Shown here in pieces: positions 46,924 through 59,204 of a stretch of 64,000 nucleotides of DNA (the first letter of the stretch is position 1; each line of letters starts with the position of its first letter). Source of the DNA: G965230065 sp965230065 (lineage in GTDB: Bacteria; Bacteroidota; Bacteroidia; Cytophagales; Cyclobacteriaceae); contig OZ245942.1 in the NCBI GenBank assembly GCA_965230065.1, positions 7,626,001 through 7,690,000 of the forward strand. The letters run 5' to 3'. Position numbers and translations under genes: made by a program. The notes beneath the pieces are model-generated. The model did not search any database. It was not told where the DNA came from and saw only the letters and a program-made list of their open reading frames with translations.

Positions 46924-47888
46924 AAATAACTCCCTTTCAACCGCAACCCTGCTGTTTCTTCCAAACCAAACAACAAATTCATATTATGCACCGCCTGTCC
47001 TGAAGCACCTTTTACCAGGTTATCGATCATGCTGATGATGAAAATCATATCATCGTGTTTTTCCAGGTGTAGCAGGCATTTGTTGGTATTTACCACTTGC
47101 TTCAAATCGGGGTTGGCATCGGAAATGAAAACAAAGGGTTCGTTTTTGTAAAACTCCCCGTATATTTCTTTGATTTCGTCCAGCCCGGCATCGGTTTTCA
47201 TGTACATGCTGGCGTAAATGCCCCGGGCAAAATTGCCCCGCACGGGCACAAAATACAACTCATTATTAAAATCAGGTTGCAATCCATGCAGGCTTTGTTT
47301 GATTTCTTTCAGGTGCTGGTGGTTGAAGGCTTTGTACACCGAAATATTGTTATTTCTCCAGCTAAAATGAGAGGTAGCACTCGGCTTTTGCCCTGCCCCT
47401 GTAGAGCCGGTTATGGCGTTGATGTGCAGGTCGCTTTGCATAATTTGGGCATGTGCCAATGGCAGAAAACCCAACTGAATGCAGGTGGCAAAACAACCCG
47501 GGTTGGCAATGTGCTTCGCTTCCTTAATTTTGGGCTTGTTTACTTCCGGCAGTCCATACACAAAATCATGGTCTGCGGCAATCCGGAAATCCTGGCTCAA
47601 GTCAATAATGCTTGTTTTTTCCGGAACGGTGTATCCTTCCAGAAACACTTTAGACTGACCGTGCCCCATGCAAAGGAAGAGGGCATCCAGGTCATCATCC
47701 AGTTCACTGGCGAAAATCAGGTCTGTTTCACCCAAAAGGTCGGTATGCACGGAAGCGATGGGGTTGCCCGCATTGCTATTGCTGAGTACCGAACCGATTT
47801 CAACATTGGGGTGGTTTAACAATATCCGCAATAATTCCCCGGCCGTGTAACCGGCCCCTCCCGCGATACCTGCTTTAATTTTTTTCAT
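46920..47888 (-). CDS. argC: N-acetyl-gamma-glutamyl-phosphate reductase
   Basis: 322 residues. The N-terminal NADP-binding stretch KAGIAGGAGYTAGELLRILL begins at residue 5, the catalytic cysteine is Cys132 in ANPGCFATCIQLG, and the glyceraldehyde-phosphate-dehydrogenase-like C-terminal domain includes PVRGNFARGIYASMYMK. The enzyme reduces N-acetylglutamyl phosphate in arginine synthesis; Bacteroidota may use succinylated intermediates instead. It overlaps the end of argG by 14 bases, so the two are translated together. Confidence 0.94.
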   Translation of the reverse strand: MKKIKAGIAGGAGYTAGELLRILLNHPNVEIGSVLSNSNAGNPIASVHTDLLGETDLIFASELDDDLDALFLCMGHGQSKVFLEGYTVPEKTSIIDLSQDFRIAADHDFVYGLPEVNKPKIKEAKHIANPGCFATCIQLGFLPLAHAQIMQSDLHINAITGSTGAGQKPSATSHFSWRNNNISVYKAFNHQHLKEIKQSLHGLQPDFNNELYFVPVRGNFARGIYASMYMKTDAGLDEIKEIYGEFYKNEPFVFISDANPDLKQVVNTNKCLLHLEKHDDMIFIISMIDNLVKGASGQAVHNMNLLFGLEETAGLRLKGSYF

Positions 47889-49089
47889 CTTTCTTACTGT
47901 TTACCAAATGGTGGATTTTACTTTGGTTGGCCAAAATGGTGGTAAAACCTTTCACATCTTCCCCACTCCAGGCTTTGTTCACTTCCCCGTATTGCCCAAA
48001 CGCGGACGACATCAGGTCAAAACCTGAGTGAATGCCCTGTATTTCAAAACGATAGGGCATCAACCGGACAATCACCTCGCCCGTTACATTTTGCTGGGTA
48101 TCTTCCAGAAAGGCTTCAATGTTGCGCATTACCGGATCGAGGTACTGCCCTTCATGTAGCAGCATGCCGTACCAGTTGGCGAGTTGCTCTTTCCAGTGTT
48201 GCTGCCACTTGGTCAGGATATGTTTTTCCAACGTGTGGTGTGCTTTGATGATGACAATGGGTGCAGCCGCTTCAAAACCTACCCGGCCTTTGATGCCGAT
48301 GATAGTATCGCCCACGTGGATGTCCCGGCCAATGGCAAATTTCTCTGCTATGCTTTGCAGGTAAAGGATGGCGTCTACAGGGCTTTCAAAAGACTTATCG
48401 TCAATTCCTTTAATTTCACCTTTGTCAAATTGCAGTTTTACAACTTGTTCGTCATTACGCTCCAACTGGCTTGGGTAGGCTTCTTCGGGCAATGAGCGGT
48501 TTGAGGTAAGTGTTTCTTCCCCACCTACACTGGTGCCCCATAGTCCTTTATTGATAGAATATTTGGCCTTTTCCCAGGAAATATCCACGCCCCTTTCCTG
48601 CAAATAAGCCGTTTCTTCCTGGCGGGAAAGTTTTTGGTCGCGAATAGGGGTGATGATTTCAATTTCGGGGGCAAGGATTTGGAACAAAAGGTCGAAACGT
48701 ACCTGATCATTGCCCGCGCCGGTGCTGCCGTGGGCTACGGTTTTGGCACCTATGCTTTTGGCGTAGTTCACAATGGCCAATGCCTGAAACACACGCTCGG
48801 CACTTACCGAAAGCGGGTACGTATTGTTCCGAAGAATATTGCCATACACCAGGTAGCGCACACATTTTTGGTAAAAATTGTCGGTTTCGTCTATGGTAAC
48901 GTGGTTGTGGACTTTCAGGAAGCGGGCTTTTTCCTCAATTTCTGCCAGTTCCTCTTTATCAAAGCCCCCGGTATTGACGATGGCCGAATGCACTTCGTAC
49001 CCTTGTTCCGCTAAATATTTTACACAATAAGAAGTATCCAGCCCGCCGCTGAATGCCAGCACACAAGCTCCTTTATTTGTAGATTCCAT
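47875..49089 (-). CDS. argG: Argininosuccinate synthase
   Basis: 404 residues. The ATP-pyrophosphatase P-loop is present at residues 14-20 (SGGLDTS), followed by YCVKYLAEQGYEVHSAIVNT, and the citrulline/aspartate region includes AHGSTGAGNDQVRFDL. It joins citrulline and aspartate with ATP in arginine synthesis. It sits between the GNAT gene (57 bases upstream) and argC, matching the arginine cluster order common in Bacteroidota. Confidence 0.95.
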   Translation of the reverse strand: MESTNKGACVLAFSGGLDTSYCVKYLAEQGYEVHSAIVNTGGFDKEELAEIEEKARFLKVHNHVTIDETDNFYQKCVRYLVYGNILRNNTYPLSVSAERVFQALAIVNYAKSIGAKTVAHGSTGAGNDQVRFDLLFQILAPEIEIITPIRDQKLSRQEETAYLQERGVDISWEKAKYSINKGLWGTSVGGEETLTSNRSLPEEAYPSQLERNDEQVVKLQFDKGEIKGIDDKSFESPVDAILYLQSIAEKFAIGRDIHVGDTIIGIKGRVGFEAAAPIVIIKAHHTLEKHILTKWQQHWKEQLANWYGMLLHEGQYLDPVMRNIEAFLEDTQQNVTGEVIVRLMPYRFEIQGIHSGFDLMSSAFGQYGEVNKAWSGEDVKGFTTILANQSKIHHLVNSKKDEKN

Positions 49090-49145
49090 GAATGAAGGTT
49101 AATAGAAAATTGAAACACTGATTTGCAGCAAAGATAGTTTATCCA

Positions 49146-49811
49146 TCAAAATTTAGCCAGTTGCGGCTGTCTCTTGATGGTTTTCTTCATAAAAGCGTGT
49201 TGCTTGAGCCTCAGCCACCTTTCGTATTTTTTGATGTGCTTACGTACGCTTAGCCTTTTCCTCCCTTCTTTCTTTTCCGGTTTGGGGTTGGGGTCAAACA
49301 GCATGCCCGTACACAGGCAGTTTCTACGCTCATTGCGCGTAAGAATATCGTAATTGGGGCAGCTTTGGCAGCCTTTCCAGAACTCATCATCGGTAGTAAG
49401 CTCGGAAAAAGTAACAGGCCGGTAGCCTAAATCAGAGTTAATTTTCATGACGGCCAGGCTGGTGGTAATCCCAAATAATTTCGCTTTCGGGTATTTTTTA
49501 CGGGAAAGTTTAAAAGCTTCTTTCTTGATACGGGTGGCCAGTCCTTTGGCCCGATAAGTAGGCGATACAATCAACCCTGAGTTGGCAATATACTGGTTGT
49601 GCCCCCAGGTTTCAATATAACAAAAACCGGCGAAATCGCGCCCGTTGAGTGCAATTACGGCTTTGCCTTCCTCAATTTTCCTGCGGATGTATTCCGGCGG
49701 GCGTTTGGAAATACCCGTTCCCCTGGCTTTGGCAGCCGTTTCAATATGCTCGCTGATTTTTTCGGCATACACCGCATCGGAAGGTTCAGCTACCCTGACA
49801 ACTAATTTCAT
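49146..49811 (-). CDS. GNAT-family N-acetyltransferase, arginine-cluster type
   Basis: 221 residues from the ATG at 49811 (KLVVRVAEPSDAVYAEKISE); an in-frame start at 49886 adds a tail of unlikely sequence. The acetyl-CoA motif is GLIVSPTYRAKGLATRIKKE (about residues 85-104). A Cys-rich segment near 150-175 (CQSCPNYDILTRNERRNCLC) may bind a metal. Location directly before argG suggests it supplies the acyl-glutamate step in arginine synthesis, as a replacement for classical ArgA; this is inference from position. Confidence 0.82.
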   Translation of the reverse strand: MKLVVRVAEPSDAVYAEKISEHIETAAKARGTGISKRPPEYIRRKIEEGKAVIALNGRDFAGFCYIETWGHNQYIANSGLIVSPTYRAKGLATRIKKEAFKLSRKKYPKAKLFGITTSLAVMKINSDLGYRPVTFSELTTDDEFWKGCQSCPNYDILTRNERRNCLCTGMLFDPNPKPEKKEGRKRLSVRKHIKKYERWLRLKQHAFMKKTIKRQPQLAKF

Positions 49812-50005
49812 TCTACAAATGTAAATAATTATGAAATAAAGAGAAGAAAGATAAGGAGAAGGAACACTGCCCCGCAGGCAGCGCATAAGAGCGTCAGACC
49901 CTCACGGGCCTGAAAGACCTGGGCAGGAAGAGAGTAAACCCGGATAATATTTGTAGGCTTTTGTTGTTCATAAGACCGGCAAAACTAATAAAGTAAACAG
50001 ACAAA

Positions 50006-50833
50006 TCAACGTAAATGTTGATGATATGTTGCTGACTGGCTGATTTTTTCATGGCATGGGTAGCAATATTTTTTTCGGGAAGGATGCCTGTTTTCCGATG
50101 GCTGGTGTACAACCCTGCTTTTTTCTGCCCTGGAAAGCTCCACAGAAACGATGCCTGTGGGTACGGCAATGATACCATACCCCATTATCATCACAACAGA
50201 GGCGATGGTTTGCCCGGCAATGGTTTGGGGCGCAATATCGCCATAGCCTACAGTGGTGAGCGTAACAATAGCCCAGTAAATGCTAGTTGGAATGCTGGTA
50301 AACCCATTTTCAGGGCCTTCTACCAAATACATGACCGCCCCGATGATAAATACAAGCACCATCACCGTTCCGATGAAAACAGTGATTTTTACCAGGCTTT
50401 TTCTCAGGGCCTGGCGCAGCACGTACGCTTCGCCCAGAAAATGAGTGAGTTTTAAGACACGAAAAACCCGCAATAGCCGGAGCCCCCGCACAATGGTAAC
50501 ATAGTGGCTGCCACCAATAAATATGCTCAGGTAAGTGGGTAAAATTGATATTAAATCCACGAGTCCATAAAAGCTAAAAATATAATGACGGCGACGGGGA
50601 GAACAGTAAATGCGCAATGCGTATTCAATGGAAAATAAAATGGTGATAACCCACTCAAAAACCCGGATGGCCATGCCATATCCTTCTTTGATAAACTGCA
50701 CACTCTCGAGGGTAACGGCCAGCATACTGAGCAAAATGGCAATGAGCAGCCCCACGTCAAAAGCTTTTCCGGCAGGGGTATTGGAGCCAAAAATGATGAT
50801 GTAAATTCTTCTTTTTAGTGCATTCGTATCCAT
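50006..50833 (-). CDS. Voltage-gated-type potassium channel
   Basis: 275 residues with six membrane segments. The S4-like helix carries regularly spaced arginines (RGLRLLRVFRVLKLTHFLG). The pore loop holds the selectivity filter TVGYGD in IVTLTTVGYGDIAP. It resembles prokaryotic Kv channels (KvAP-like) in the inner membrane, which pass potassium on depolarisation. The C-terminal tail after residue 230 is short and polar with no obvious RCK domain. Confidence 0.88.
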   Translation of the reverse strand: MDTNALKRRIYIIIFGSNTPAGKAFDVGLLIAILLSMLAVTLESVQFIKEGYGMAIRVFEWVITILFSIEYALRIYCSPRRRHYIFSFYGLVDLISILPTYLSIFIGGSHYVTIVRGLRLLRVFRVLKLTHFLGEAYVLRQALRKSLVKITVFIGTVMVLVFIIGAVMYLVEGPENGFTSIPTSIYWAIVTLTTVGYGDIAPQTIAGQTIASVVMIMGYGIIAVPTGIVSVELSRAEKSRVVHQPSENRHPSRKKYCYPCHEKISQSATYHQHLR

Positions 50834-50962
50834 ACAGCAAGCTTAATTGAGGCATAAATATAAAGGGGATTTACCTAATCCTGCAAAATACCGTCGTTTC
50901 ACTGCAAAAAGTTTGGGGAATACTGTCTTAATCAGGATTTTCGGGATGAAAAAGGGCAGAGA

Positions 50963-51042
50963 GCAGAGGGCAAGGGGCATAGGGTAAAGGGCATGTAATA
51001 GCATTACACTAAGCCCTTTGCACCCAGCCCCATGCCCTCTGC
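50963..51042. repeat. Long imperfect inverted repeat before the ABC permease gene
   Basis: About 38 bases on each side form a near-continuous stem: GCAGAGGGCAAGGGGC (from 50963) and its counterpart GCCCCATGCCCTCTGC (to 51042), with the centre near TAATAGCATTA. The words GGGCA and GGGTA/AAGGGC recur within each arm. It resembles REP/BIME-like intergenic elements. It ends 14 bases before the start codon used here for the following gene, so it will fold in that gene's 5' leader. Confidence 0.55.
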
Positions 51043-51056
51043 TAAAAACTAAAATT

Positions 51057-53498
51057 ATGCTTAAAAACTACCTCAAAATCGCCTACAGAAACCTACTAAG
51101 GAAAAAATTGTTTTCCCTCATCAACATCACCGGCCTGTCTATTGGGCTGAGTGCCGCCATCGTTATTTTTCTGGTGGTGAAGTATGAATACAGTTTTGAA
51201 CAGTTTCATCCTGAAAAAGACCGCATCTTCCGCGTTACCTCTATACTTAGCTTCGCCAGTGATGTTTTTCCCAACGAAGGTGTGCCTGCCCCCCTGGGGG
51301 AAGCCGTAAGCAATGAAATATCAGGTATAGAAAGTGCAACTGCTTTTCATACCTGGAAACCTTACGTAAGTATCCCTGTTAAAAAAGAAGAGCCTAAAGT
51401 ATTCAAAAATCAGGACGGTATCATCTTAGCCGATCATCATTATTTCAATATTTTTCCCTATTATGAATGGATAGCTGGCTCGCCCGAAACTTCATTGGAA
51501 GCCTCTTTTGCAGTAGTATTGACCGAAAGTCGGGCCAAAACCTATTTTCCTGTAACATATGCTACCCAAGCCATCGGGAAGGAAATTATTTATAATGACT
51601 CTTTACAAGCCACAGTAACAGGTATTGTCAAAGACCTGGACGAAATTACCGACTTTACTTTTCAGGAATTTTTATCCCTGTCTACCATAGAAAAAGGAAA
51701 CCTGAGAAAAGAATTTTATTTGGATGAGTGGAATTTTTTTACTGATAGGTCTCAGTTATTTCTCCGTCTGCAAGAAAAGACTAACCCAGAAAAGATAGCA
51801 AGCTTAGTTACTGAACTCTGGAAGAAAAATGTAGAAGAAGAAGGGTTTGTACCGGAATATCAGATGCAGTCTTTGACAGATATTCATTTCCATTCTGAAT
51901 TTGGTGCTTTCGGAAACAGGAAAGCACATAAACCTACTTTATACGGGCTGCTGGTGCTGGCCTTCTTTTTATTGCTCTTAGGCTGTATCAATTTTATCAA
52001 CCTTACCACGGCAGCCGGCAGTTACAGGGCCAAAGAAATATCGGTACGTAAAACTTTTGGCGGATTACGGCGACAACTCATTTTTCAATTTTTAAGTGAA
52101 ACCATACTGGTTACCTTGTTGGCAACTATCGTTTCGGTATTGCTGATTCCGTTCATTTTTCAGCTTTTCAGCGATTTTCTTCCTGCTGAAGTAAACCAGA
52201 CTTCATGGATGCAGCCACATTTCTTTTTGTATTTGTCATTTCTGATTGTAGGGGTTGGCATTTTGGCTGGTTTTTATCCGGCCATCGTTCTTTCAGGTTT
52301 TCAGCCTGTTTCGCTGGTAAGAAAGCAGGGGATTTATAAAAACGCTAAATCCTGGCTGCGGCAATCGCTCATCGTATTTCAATTTATAATTGCCCTTTGC
52401 TTGGTCATGGGCACGCTGATTGTTGGCGAGCAAATCCGCTTTGCCCTCAACAAAGACCTGGGATTTAAAAAAGAAGCCATTGTTACCTTTTATACTCCTT
52501 ATGAAAGAAGGCTTGACGACAGCCGCTTTGTACTGGCCAACAAAACCCGAAACATTCCGGGTGTGAAGATGGTAAGCCTGGGCTCAGAACCTCCCGCTTC
52601 GGGTGGTACCAATTCCAGGGTGCTAAAATTCAGCAATGGGGACGAAATTATTGAAACCAATGTGAATTATAAATTTGGTGACCCCGGTTACCTGAAAACT
52701 TATCAACTTAAACTGTTGGCAGGAAGAAACCTGCAACCCAGCGATACCATCAAAGAATTTATCATCAATGAAACTTATGCCCGGATACTGGGCTTCTCAA
52801 ACCCTGAGGAAGCTGTTGGGGCATTCATTCGGGTAAATGAAGAAACTAAAAAAGACGTGCCGGTGATAGGGATAGTCAAAGACTTTCATTTGAAATCTGT
52901 ACATGAACCTATCAAGCCTACAGTCATTACTACTACAAAAAGGCAGCTACGCGCTTTGCACATCACCCTGGCCAAAACAAAAAACGATACGGATGTGTGG
53001 AAAAACGCGCTTGCTCAAATAGAAAAAGAATGGAAAGAAATATACCCGGAAGCAACCCTTAATTATCAGTTTGTTGATGAAAAAATTGCTGAATTTTACA
53101 AAACGGAGCAAAACACCGCCCAACTGCTGCGGTGGGCTACGGGACTGGCCATCCTCATCTCTTGCCTGGGCTTGTTTGGTTTGGCTACCTTTACGGTTAC
53201 AAAACGCACCAAAGAAATTGGCATCCGCAAAGTGTTAGGGGCTTCTGTTGCCAGCATCCTCTTGCTGCTTTCCAAAGATTATATCAAACTGATTTTGATT
53301 TCCTTTGCTATCGCCATTCCGGTAGCTAATTATTTCATCACCGAGTGGCTCAACAATTTTGCTTTCAAGATTGAAATTCGTTGGTGGTTGTATGCACTAC
53401 CGGGCATCATGGTGTTGCTCATTGCCTTGCTTGCTGTGAGTAGCCAGAGTTGGAAGGCGGCACGGAAGAACCCGGTGGATAGCTTGCGGTATGAATAG
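51057..53498 (+). CDS. ABC transporter permease, MacB/FtsX type
   Basis: 813 residues from the ATG at 51057, starting with the family-typical LKNYLKIAYRNLLRKKLFSL. An upstream in-frame ATG at 51018 lies in the inverted repeat and is rejected. It has two FtsX-like halves with MacB-like periplasmic domains: membrane segments near residues 20-40, 285-430 and 690-800, with VTKRTKEIGIRKVLGASVAS in the second half. It has no ATPase domain; the ATPase is not adjacent. Members in Bacteroidota are usually of unknown substrate and involved in envelope transport or peptide export. Confidence 0.9.
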   Translation: MLKNYLKIAYRNLLRKKLFSLINITGLSIGLSAAIVIFLVVKYEYSFEQFHPEKDRIFRVTSILSFASDVFPNEGVPAPLGEAVSNEISGIESATAFHTWKPYVSIPVKKEEPKVFKNQDGIILADHHYFNIFPYYEWIAGSPETSLEASFAVVLTESRAKTYFPVTYATQAIGKEIIYNDSLQATVTGIVKDLDEITDFTFQEFLSLSTIEKGNLRKEFYLDEWNFFTDRSQLFLRLQEKTNPEKIASLVTELWKKNVEEEGFVPEYQMQSLTDIHFHSEFGAFGNRKAHKPTLYGLLVLAFFLLLLGCINFINLTTAAGSYRAKEISVRKTFGGLRRQLIFQFLSETILVTLLATIVSVLLIPFIFQLFSDFLPAEVNQTSWMQPHFFLYLSFLIVGVGILAGFYPAIVLSGFQPVSLVRKQGIYKNAKSWLRQSLIVFQFIIALCLVMGTLIVGEQIRFALNKDLGFKKEAIVTFYTPYERRLDDSRFVLANKTRNIPGVKMVSLGSEPPASGGTNSRVLKFSNGDEIIETNVNYKFGDPGYLKTYQLKLLAGRNLQPSDTIKEFIINETYARILGFSNPEEAVGAFIRVNEETKKDVPVIGIVKDFHLKSVHEPIKPTVITTTKRQLRALHITLAKTKNDTDVWKNALAQIEKEWKEIYPEATLNYQFVDEKIAEFYKTEQNTAQLLRWATGLAILISCLGLFGLATFTVTKRTKEIGIRKVLGASVASILLLLSKDYIKLILISFAIAIPVANYFITEWLNNFAFKIEIRWWLYALPGIMVLLIALLAVSSQSWKAARKNPVDSLRYE

Positions 53499-53649
53499 CT
53501 TATTTTTTGGAAGCGTTAGTGATATTTGAGAGGTTTTTGTAAATCTCTGTCAAAGCAAGTAAAACTTCTATATCAAGTAACAGGAAAACATCTTCTCCTA
53601 CCCTGGTCTTGTGTGCCACAAGCCAGGGTGTTGAGGGTATTTATATTTC

Positions 53650-55119
53650 TTAAGCCAAAATATCCTTCACCACTTTCCCATGTACGTCAGTCAAGCGGAA
53701 TTCACGACCCTGGAAGGTGTAGGTGAGGTTTTCATGATTCATGCCTAACTGGTGCAAAATGGTAGCCTGCATATCGTGAACGTGTACCCGGTCTTTGATG
53801 CCCGAAAAGCCTATTTCGTCGGTTTCCCCGTAGGTCATTCCGGGTTTAATGCCTCCTCCGGCCATCCACATGGTGAAGGCATCTCCGTGGTGGTCGCGCC
53901 CTTTGTAGTTGGCCCCGGCACGGGCTTCCATCATGGGGGTGCGCCCAAACTCCCCGCCCCAAATGACCAGGGTCTCTTCCAGTAAACCTCTTTGTTTCAG
54001 GTCTTTAATCAGGGCCGTGGTGGCCTGGTCTACCGATTCGCACATGCGCTTCAGTCCGTCGTGTACGCCATTGCCTTTGCCGGTACCGTGGTGGTCCCAG
54101 CCACGATGGAATAATTGTACGAAACGCACGCCTTTTTCTACCAGCCGCCGGGCCAGCAGGCAGTTGTTGGCATACGAACGCTCGCCTGGATTAGTGCCAT
54201 ACATCTTGTGTACCCATTCAGGTTCATCGTTGATGTCCATTACATCGGGCACGGCAGCCTGCATGCGAAAGGCCAGTTCGTACTGGGAAATGCGGGAGAG
54301 AATTTCAGGGTCGCCCGCTTCCTGGTATTCCTGTTCATTGATTTTATTAATGGCATCAATAGAAAGTTTGCGCATTTTGTCATCCACATGCTCGGGATTG
54401 GAAATGTATAGCACAGGATCACCTTTGGAACGGCATTGTACACCCTGGTATACCGTGGGCAAAAATCCGGAACCCCAGGCACTTTTTCCTGCACTGATGT
54501 TTTCAGCACCAGAAAGCAGCACCACAAAGCCAGGCAAATCCTGATTTTCAGAACCCAGCCCGTACACTGCCCAGGAGCCTATACTGGGACGGCCCAGGCG
54601 GGGCGAGCCAGTATGCATAAACAACTGAGCAGGCGCATGGTTGAACTCTTCGGTGTACATGGCTTTCAGTATCGTAACATCATCCACAATGGTAGAAAAG
54701 TGGGGCAAAAACTCCGATACCATCGCACCCGATTCGCCACGCTGCTGAAAACTGGCCTGTGGCCCCATCATTTTGGGAATGCCTGTGAGGAAAGGGTAGC
54801 GCTTACCTTCCAGCAATGAAGGCGGACAACTTTTTCCATCCAGTTTTTGCAATTCGGGCTTGTAGTCAAAAAGCTCCAGTTGGGAAGGTGCCCCAGCCAT
54901 GTGCAGAAAAATTACCCGCTTGGCTTTGGGTGCAAAGTGGGTAGCCAAAGGCGAAAGCGGGTTATCAGGAAAGACTTGACCTACGCTTTCCAATGTTTTC
55001 TGGCAGCCCATCAAAGAGCCTAAAGCCACGCCTCCCAACCCCGACATGCACTTTTTTAGAAAATGCCGGCGGGTGTTGTATTTGGCTACTTCGTATTGGG
55101 CTTGTGTGAATATGTTCAT
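53650..55119 (-). CDS. DUF1501 family protein (sulfatase-like fold)
   Basis: 489 residues. The start carries an R-R-x-F-L motif (TRRHFLKKCMSGLGGVALGS), a Tat-like export signal. The body (about 60-480) is DUF1501, distantly related to the alkaline phosphatase/sulfatase superfamily. RVIFLHMAGAPSQLELFDYK, VIWGGEFGRTPMMEARAGAN and GRDHHGDAFTMWMAGGGIKP carry likely metal ligands. In Planctomycetota and Bacteroidota it is usually paired with a DUF1549/DUF1553 cytochrome protein, as here. Function is unproven; polysaccharide-linked catabolism is often suggested. Confidence 0.9.
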   Translation of the reverse strand: MNIFTQAQYEVAKYNTRRHFLKKCMSGLGGVALGSLMGCQKTLESVGQVFPDNPLSPLATHFAPKAKRVIFLHMAGAPSQLELFDYKPELQKLDGKSCPPSLLEGKRYPFLTGIPKMMGPQASFQQRGESGAMVSEFLPHFSTIVDDVTILKAMYTEEFNHAPAQLFMHTGSPRLGRPSIGSWAVYGLGSENQDLPGFVVLLSGAENISAGKSAWGSGFLPTVYQGVQCRSKGDPVLYISNPEHVDDKMRKLSIDAINKINEQEYQEAGDPEILSRISQYELAFRMQAAVPDVMDINDEPEWVHKMYGTNPGERSYANNCLLARRLVEKGVRFVQLFHRGWDHHGTGKGNGVHDGLKRMCESVDQATTALIKDLKQRGLLEETLVIWGGEFGRTPMMEARAGANYKGRDHHGDAFTMWMAGGGIKPGMTYGETDEIGFSGIKDRVHVHDMQATILHQLGMNHENLTYTFQGREFRLTDVHGKVVKDILA

Positions 55120-55224
55120 TTTTTTGCTGTTTTCTTAAATCAAATCTATTTGCCCTTTATTCCATAGTCCCGGTTGAGCGCTTCACACAGGGTTCTCTGC
55201 GAGTAACCCCGCTGGGACTAAAAG

Positions 55225-55266
55225 TGTCTGCCACTTCTTGTGAAGCTGCACAAAAAGTGGCAGACA
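55225..55266. repeat. 12-bp perfect stem-loop and CATCCT repeats upstream of the DUF1501 gene
   Basis: TGTCTGCCACTT (55225-55236) and AAGTGGCAGACA (55255-55266) are exact complements with an 18-base loop. Just after it CATCCT recurs at about 55283, 55293, 55302 and 55323. The hairpin lies between the cytochrome/DUF1553 gene and the DUF1501 gene, where it could limit read-through on the minus strand. Its loop words (CTTGTG, CACAAAAA) recall the hairpin at 44388-44432, so both may be members of a dispersed repeat family. Confidence 0.45.
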
Positions 55267-55331
55267 AAATTTATATCCAGTTCATCCTATATCATCCTGG
55301 CCATCCTGATTAAAACCCTGACCATCCTGGT

Positions 55332-58128
<2,797 letters not shown>

Positions 58129-58257
58129 ACTTCTGATGAAATTAAAAACTCCAAATTCGGCAATTTTTTTTGCTTCATCAATTCACAAAATGAGAAAAAT
58201 GTTGCACTTTTTGATATAAAACCCATAAGTTTAGTTTTACCAGCAATCATTTAAATA

Positions 58258-59145
58258 ATGGATGATTTTCAAAAATATTTCCCCATTAGCCAGGAAGATG
58301 CTTTATGGGGGTTATACACTTTGACCTGTGGGCACTATGTGGCACCGCCCCAAAAGCCTTATCCACGTTTGCAGGCACACCCTGCTGACCATCACCTCAC
58401 CTGGAAGCATGGCAGGACTTTACAAGGCTATTACATTGTGTACATAACCCGGGGGAAAGGATTTTTTCAGTCGGATAACATGAAGGTGAAAACCATCACA
58501 GCGGGCACGGCTTTTCTGCTATACCCGGGCGTGTGGCACCGTTACCGCCCTGACCCGGAAACCGGATGGGAAGAATTTTGGGTAGGCTTCCGTGGCAATT
58601 ATGCGGAAAACCTGATGCAGCAACACTTTTTTGATGCACAGTCGCCCATCATCCCTACCGGACAAAATGTACCTTTGCTGCAACTGTTCCTGCAAATTTT
58701 AGAGTTCGCCAAAGAAGAAAACATTGGTTATCAGCAGGTTACTTCAGGGTTGGTGATGCAATTGCTCGGACAAATGTATGCAATCCAGAAAAGCAGCGGG
58801 CTCGACAGTGAAACAGACAAAATCATTAAAAAAGCCAAATTTGCCATGCTTTCCCGCCTGGAGGCACCTGTTGACGGCAAACAACTCAGTGGGCAACTGA
58901 ATGTGGGTTACTCCTGGTTCAGGAAAACTTTCAAACAATACACCGGTTTGCCCCCGGCACAGTACCACATGCAGCTTCGCCTGCAAAAAGCCCAGGAATT
59001 ACTCACCACTTCTTCGCTTACAGTCAAAGAAATCGCTTATCAGTTAGGGTTCAATTCCCGCTTTTATTTTACCCGGCTTTTTACGAAAAAGACAGGTGTT
59101 ACTCCTACCGCCTTTAGGGCAAAGGCGAGGGGGAAGAGAAAATGA
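58258..59145 (+). CDS. AraC-family transcription regulator
   Basis: 295 residues with an N-terminal cupin-like sensor domain (about 40-150, GYYIVYITRGKGFFQSDNMK, AFLLYPGVWHRYRPDPETGW). The C-terminal AraC double helix-turn-helix lies at about 195-290 (LTVKEIAYQLGFNSRFYFTR, LFTKKTGVTPTAFRAKA). It is divergent from the cytochrome/DUF1549 gene with 129 bases between, so it probably controls that gene and the DUF1501 gene in response to a sugar-like ligand (inference). Confidence 0.9.
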   Translation: MDDFQKYFPISQEDALWGLYTLTCGHYVAPPQKPYPRLQAHPADHHLTWKHGRTLQGYYIVYITRGKGFFQSDNMKVKTITAGTAFLLYPGVWHRYRPDPETGWEEFWVGFRGNYAENLMQQHFFDAQSPIIPTGQNVPLLQLFLQILEFAKEENIGYQQVTSGLVMQLLGQMYAIQKSSGLDSETDKIIKKAKFAMLSRLEAPVDGKQLSGQLNVGYSWFRKTFKQYTGLPPAQYHMQLRLQKAQELLTTSSLTVKEIAYQLGFNSRFYFTRLFTKKTGVTPTAFRAKARGKRK

Positions 59146-59204
59146 AGTAGGTAGAACTAAACTTGATAGTTTAAAGAGTTATAGTGATTTTAGATAAAAA
59201 AACA

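Noticed and set aside
47097..47819. 240-codon plus-strand frame opposite argC
   Set aside because: It lies wholly antisense to a well-conserved argC and its translation has no domain or signal; a shadow of argC codon use.
55277..55330. CRISPR-like short direct repeats (CATCCT words)
   Set aside because: The words are 6 bases long with irregular, very short spacing and no spacers, and no cas genes are near.
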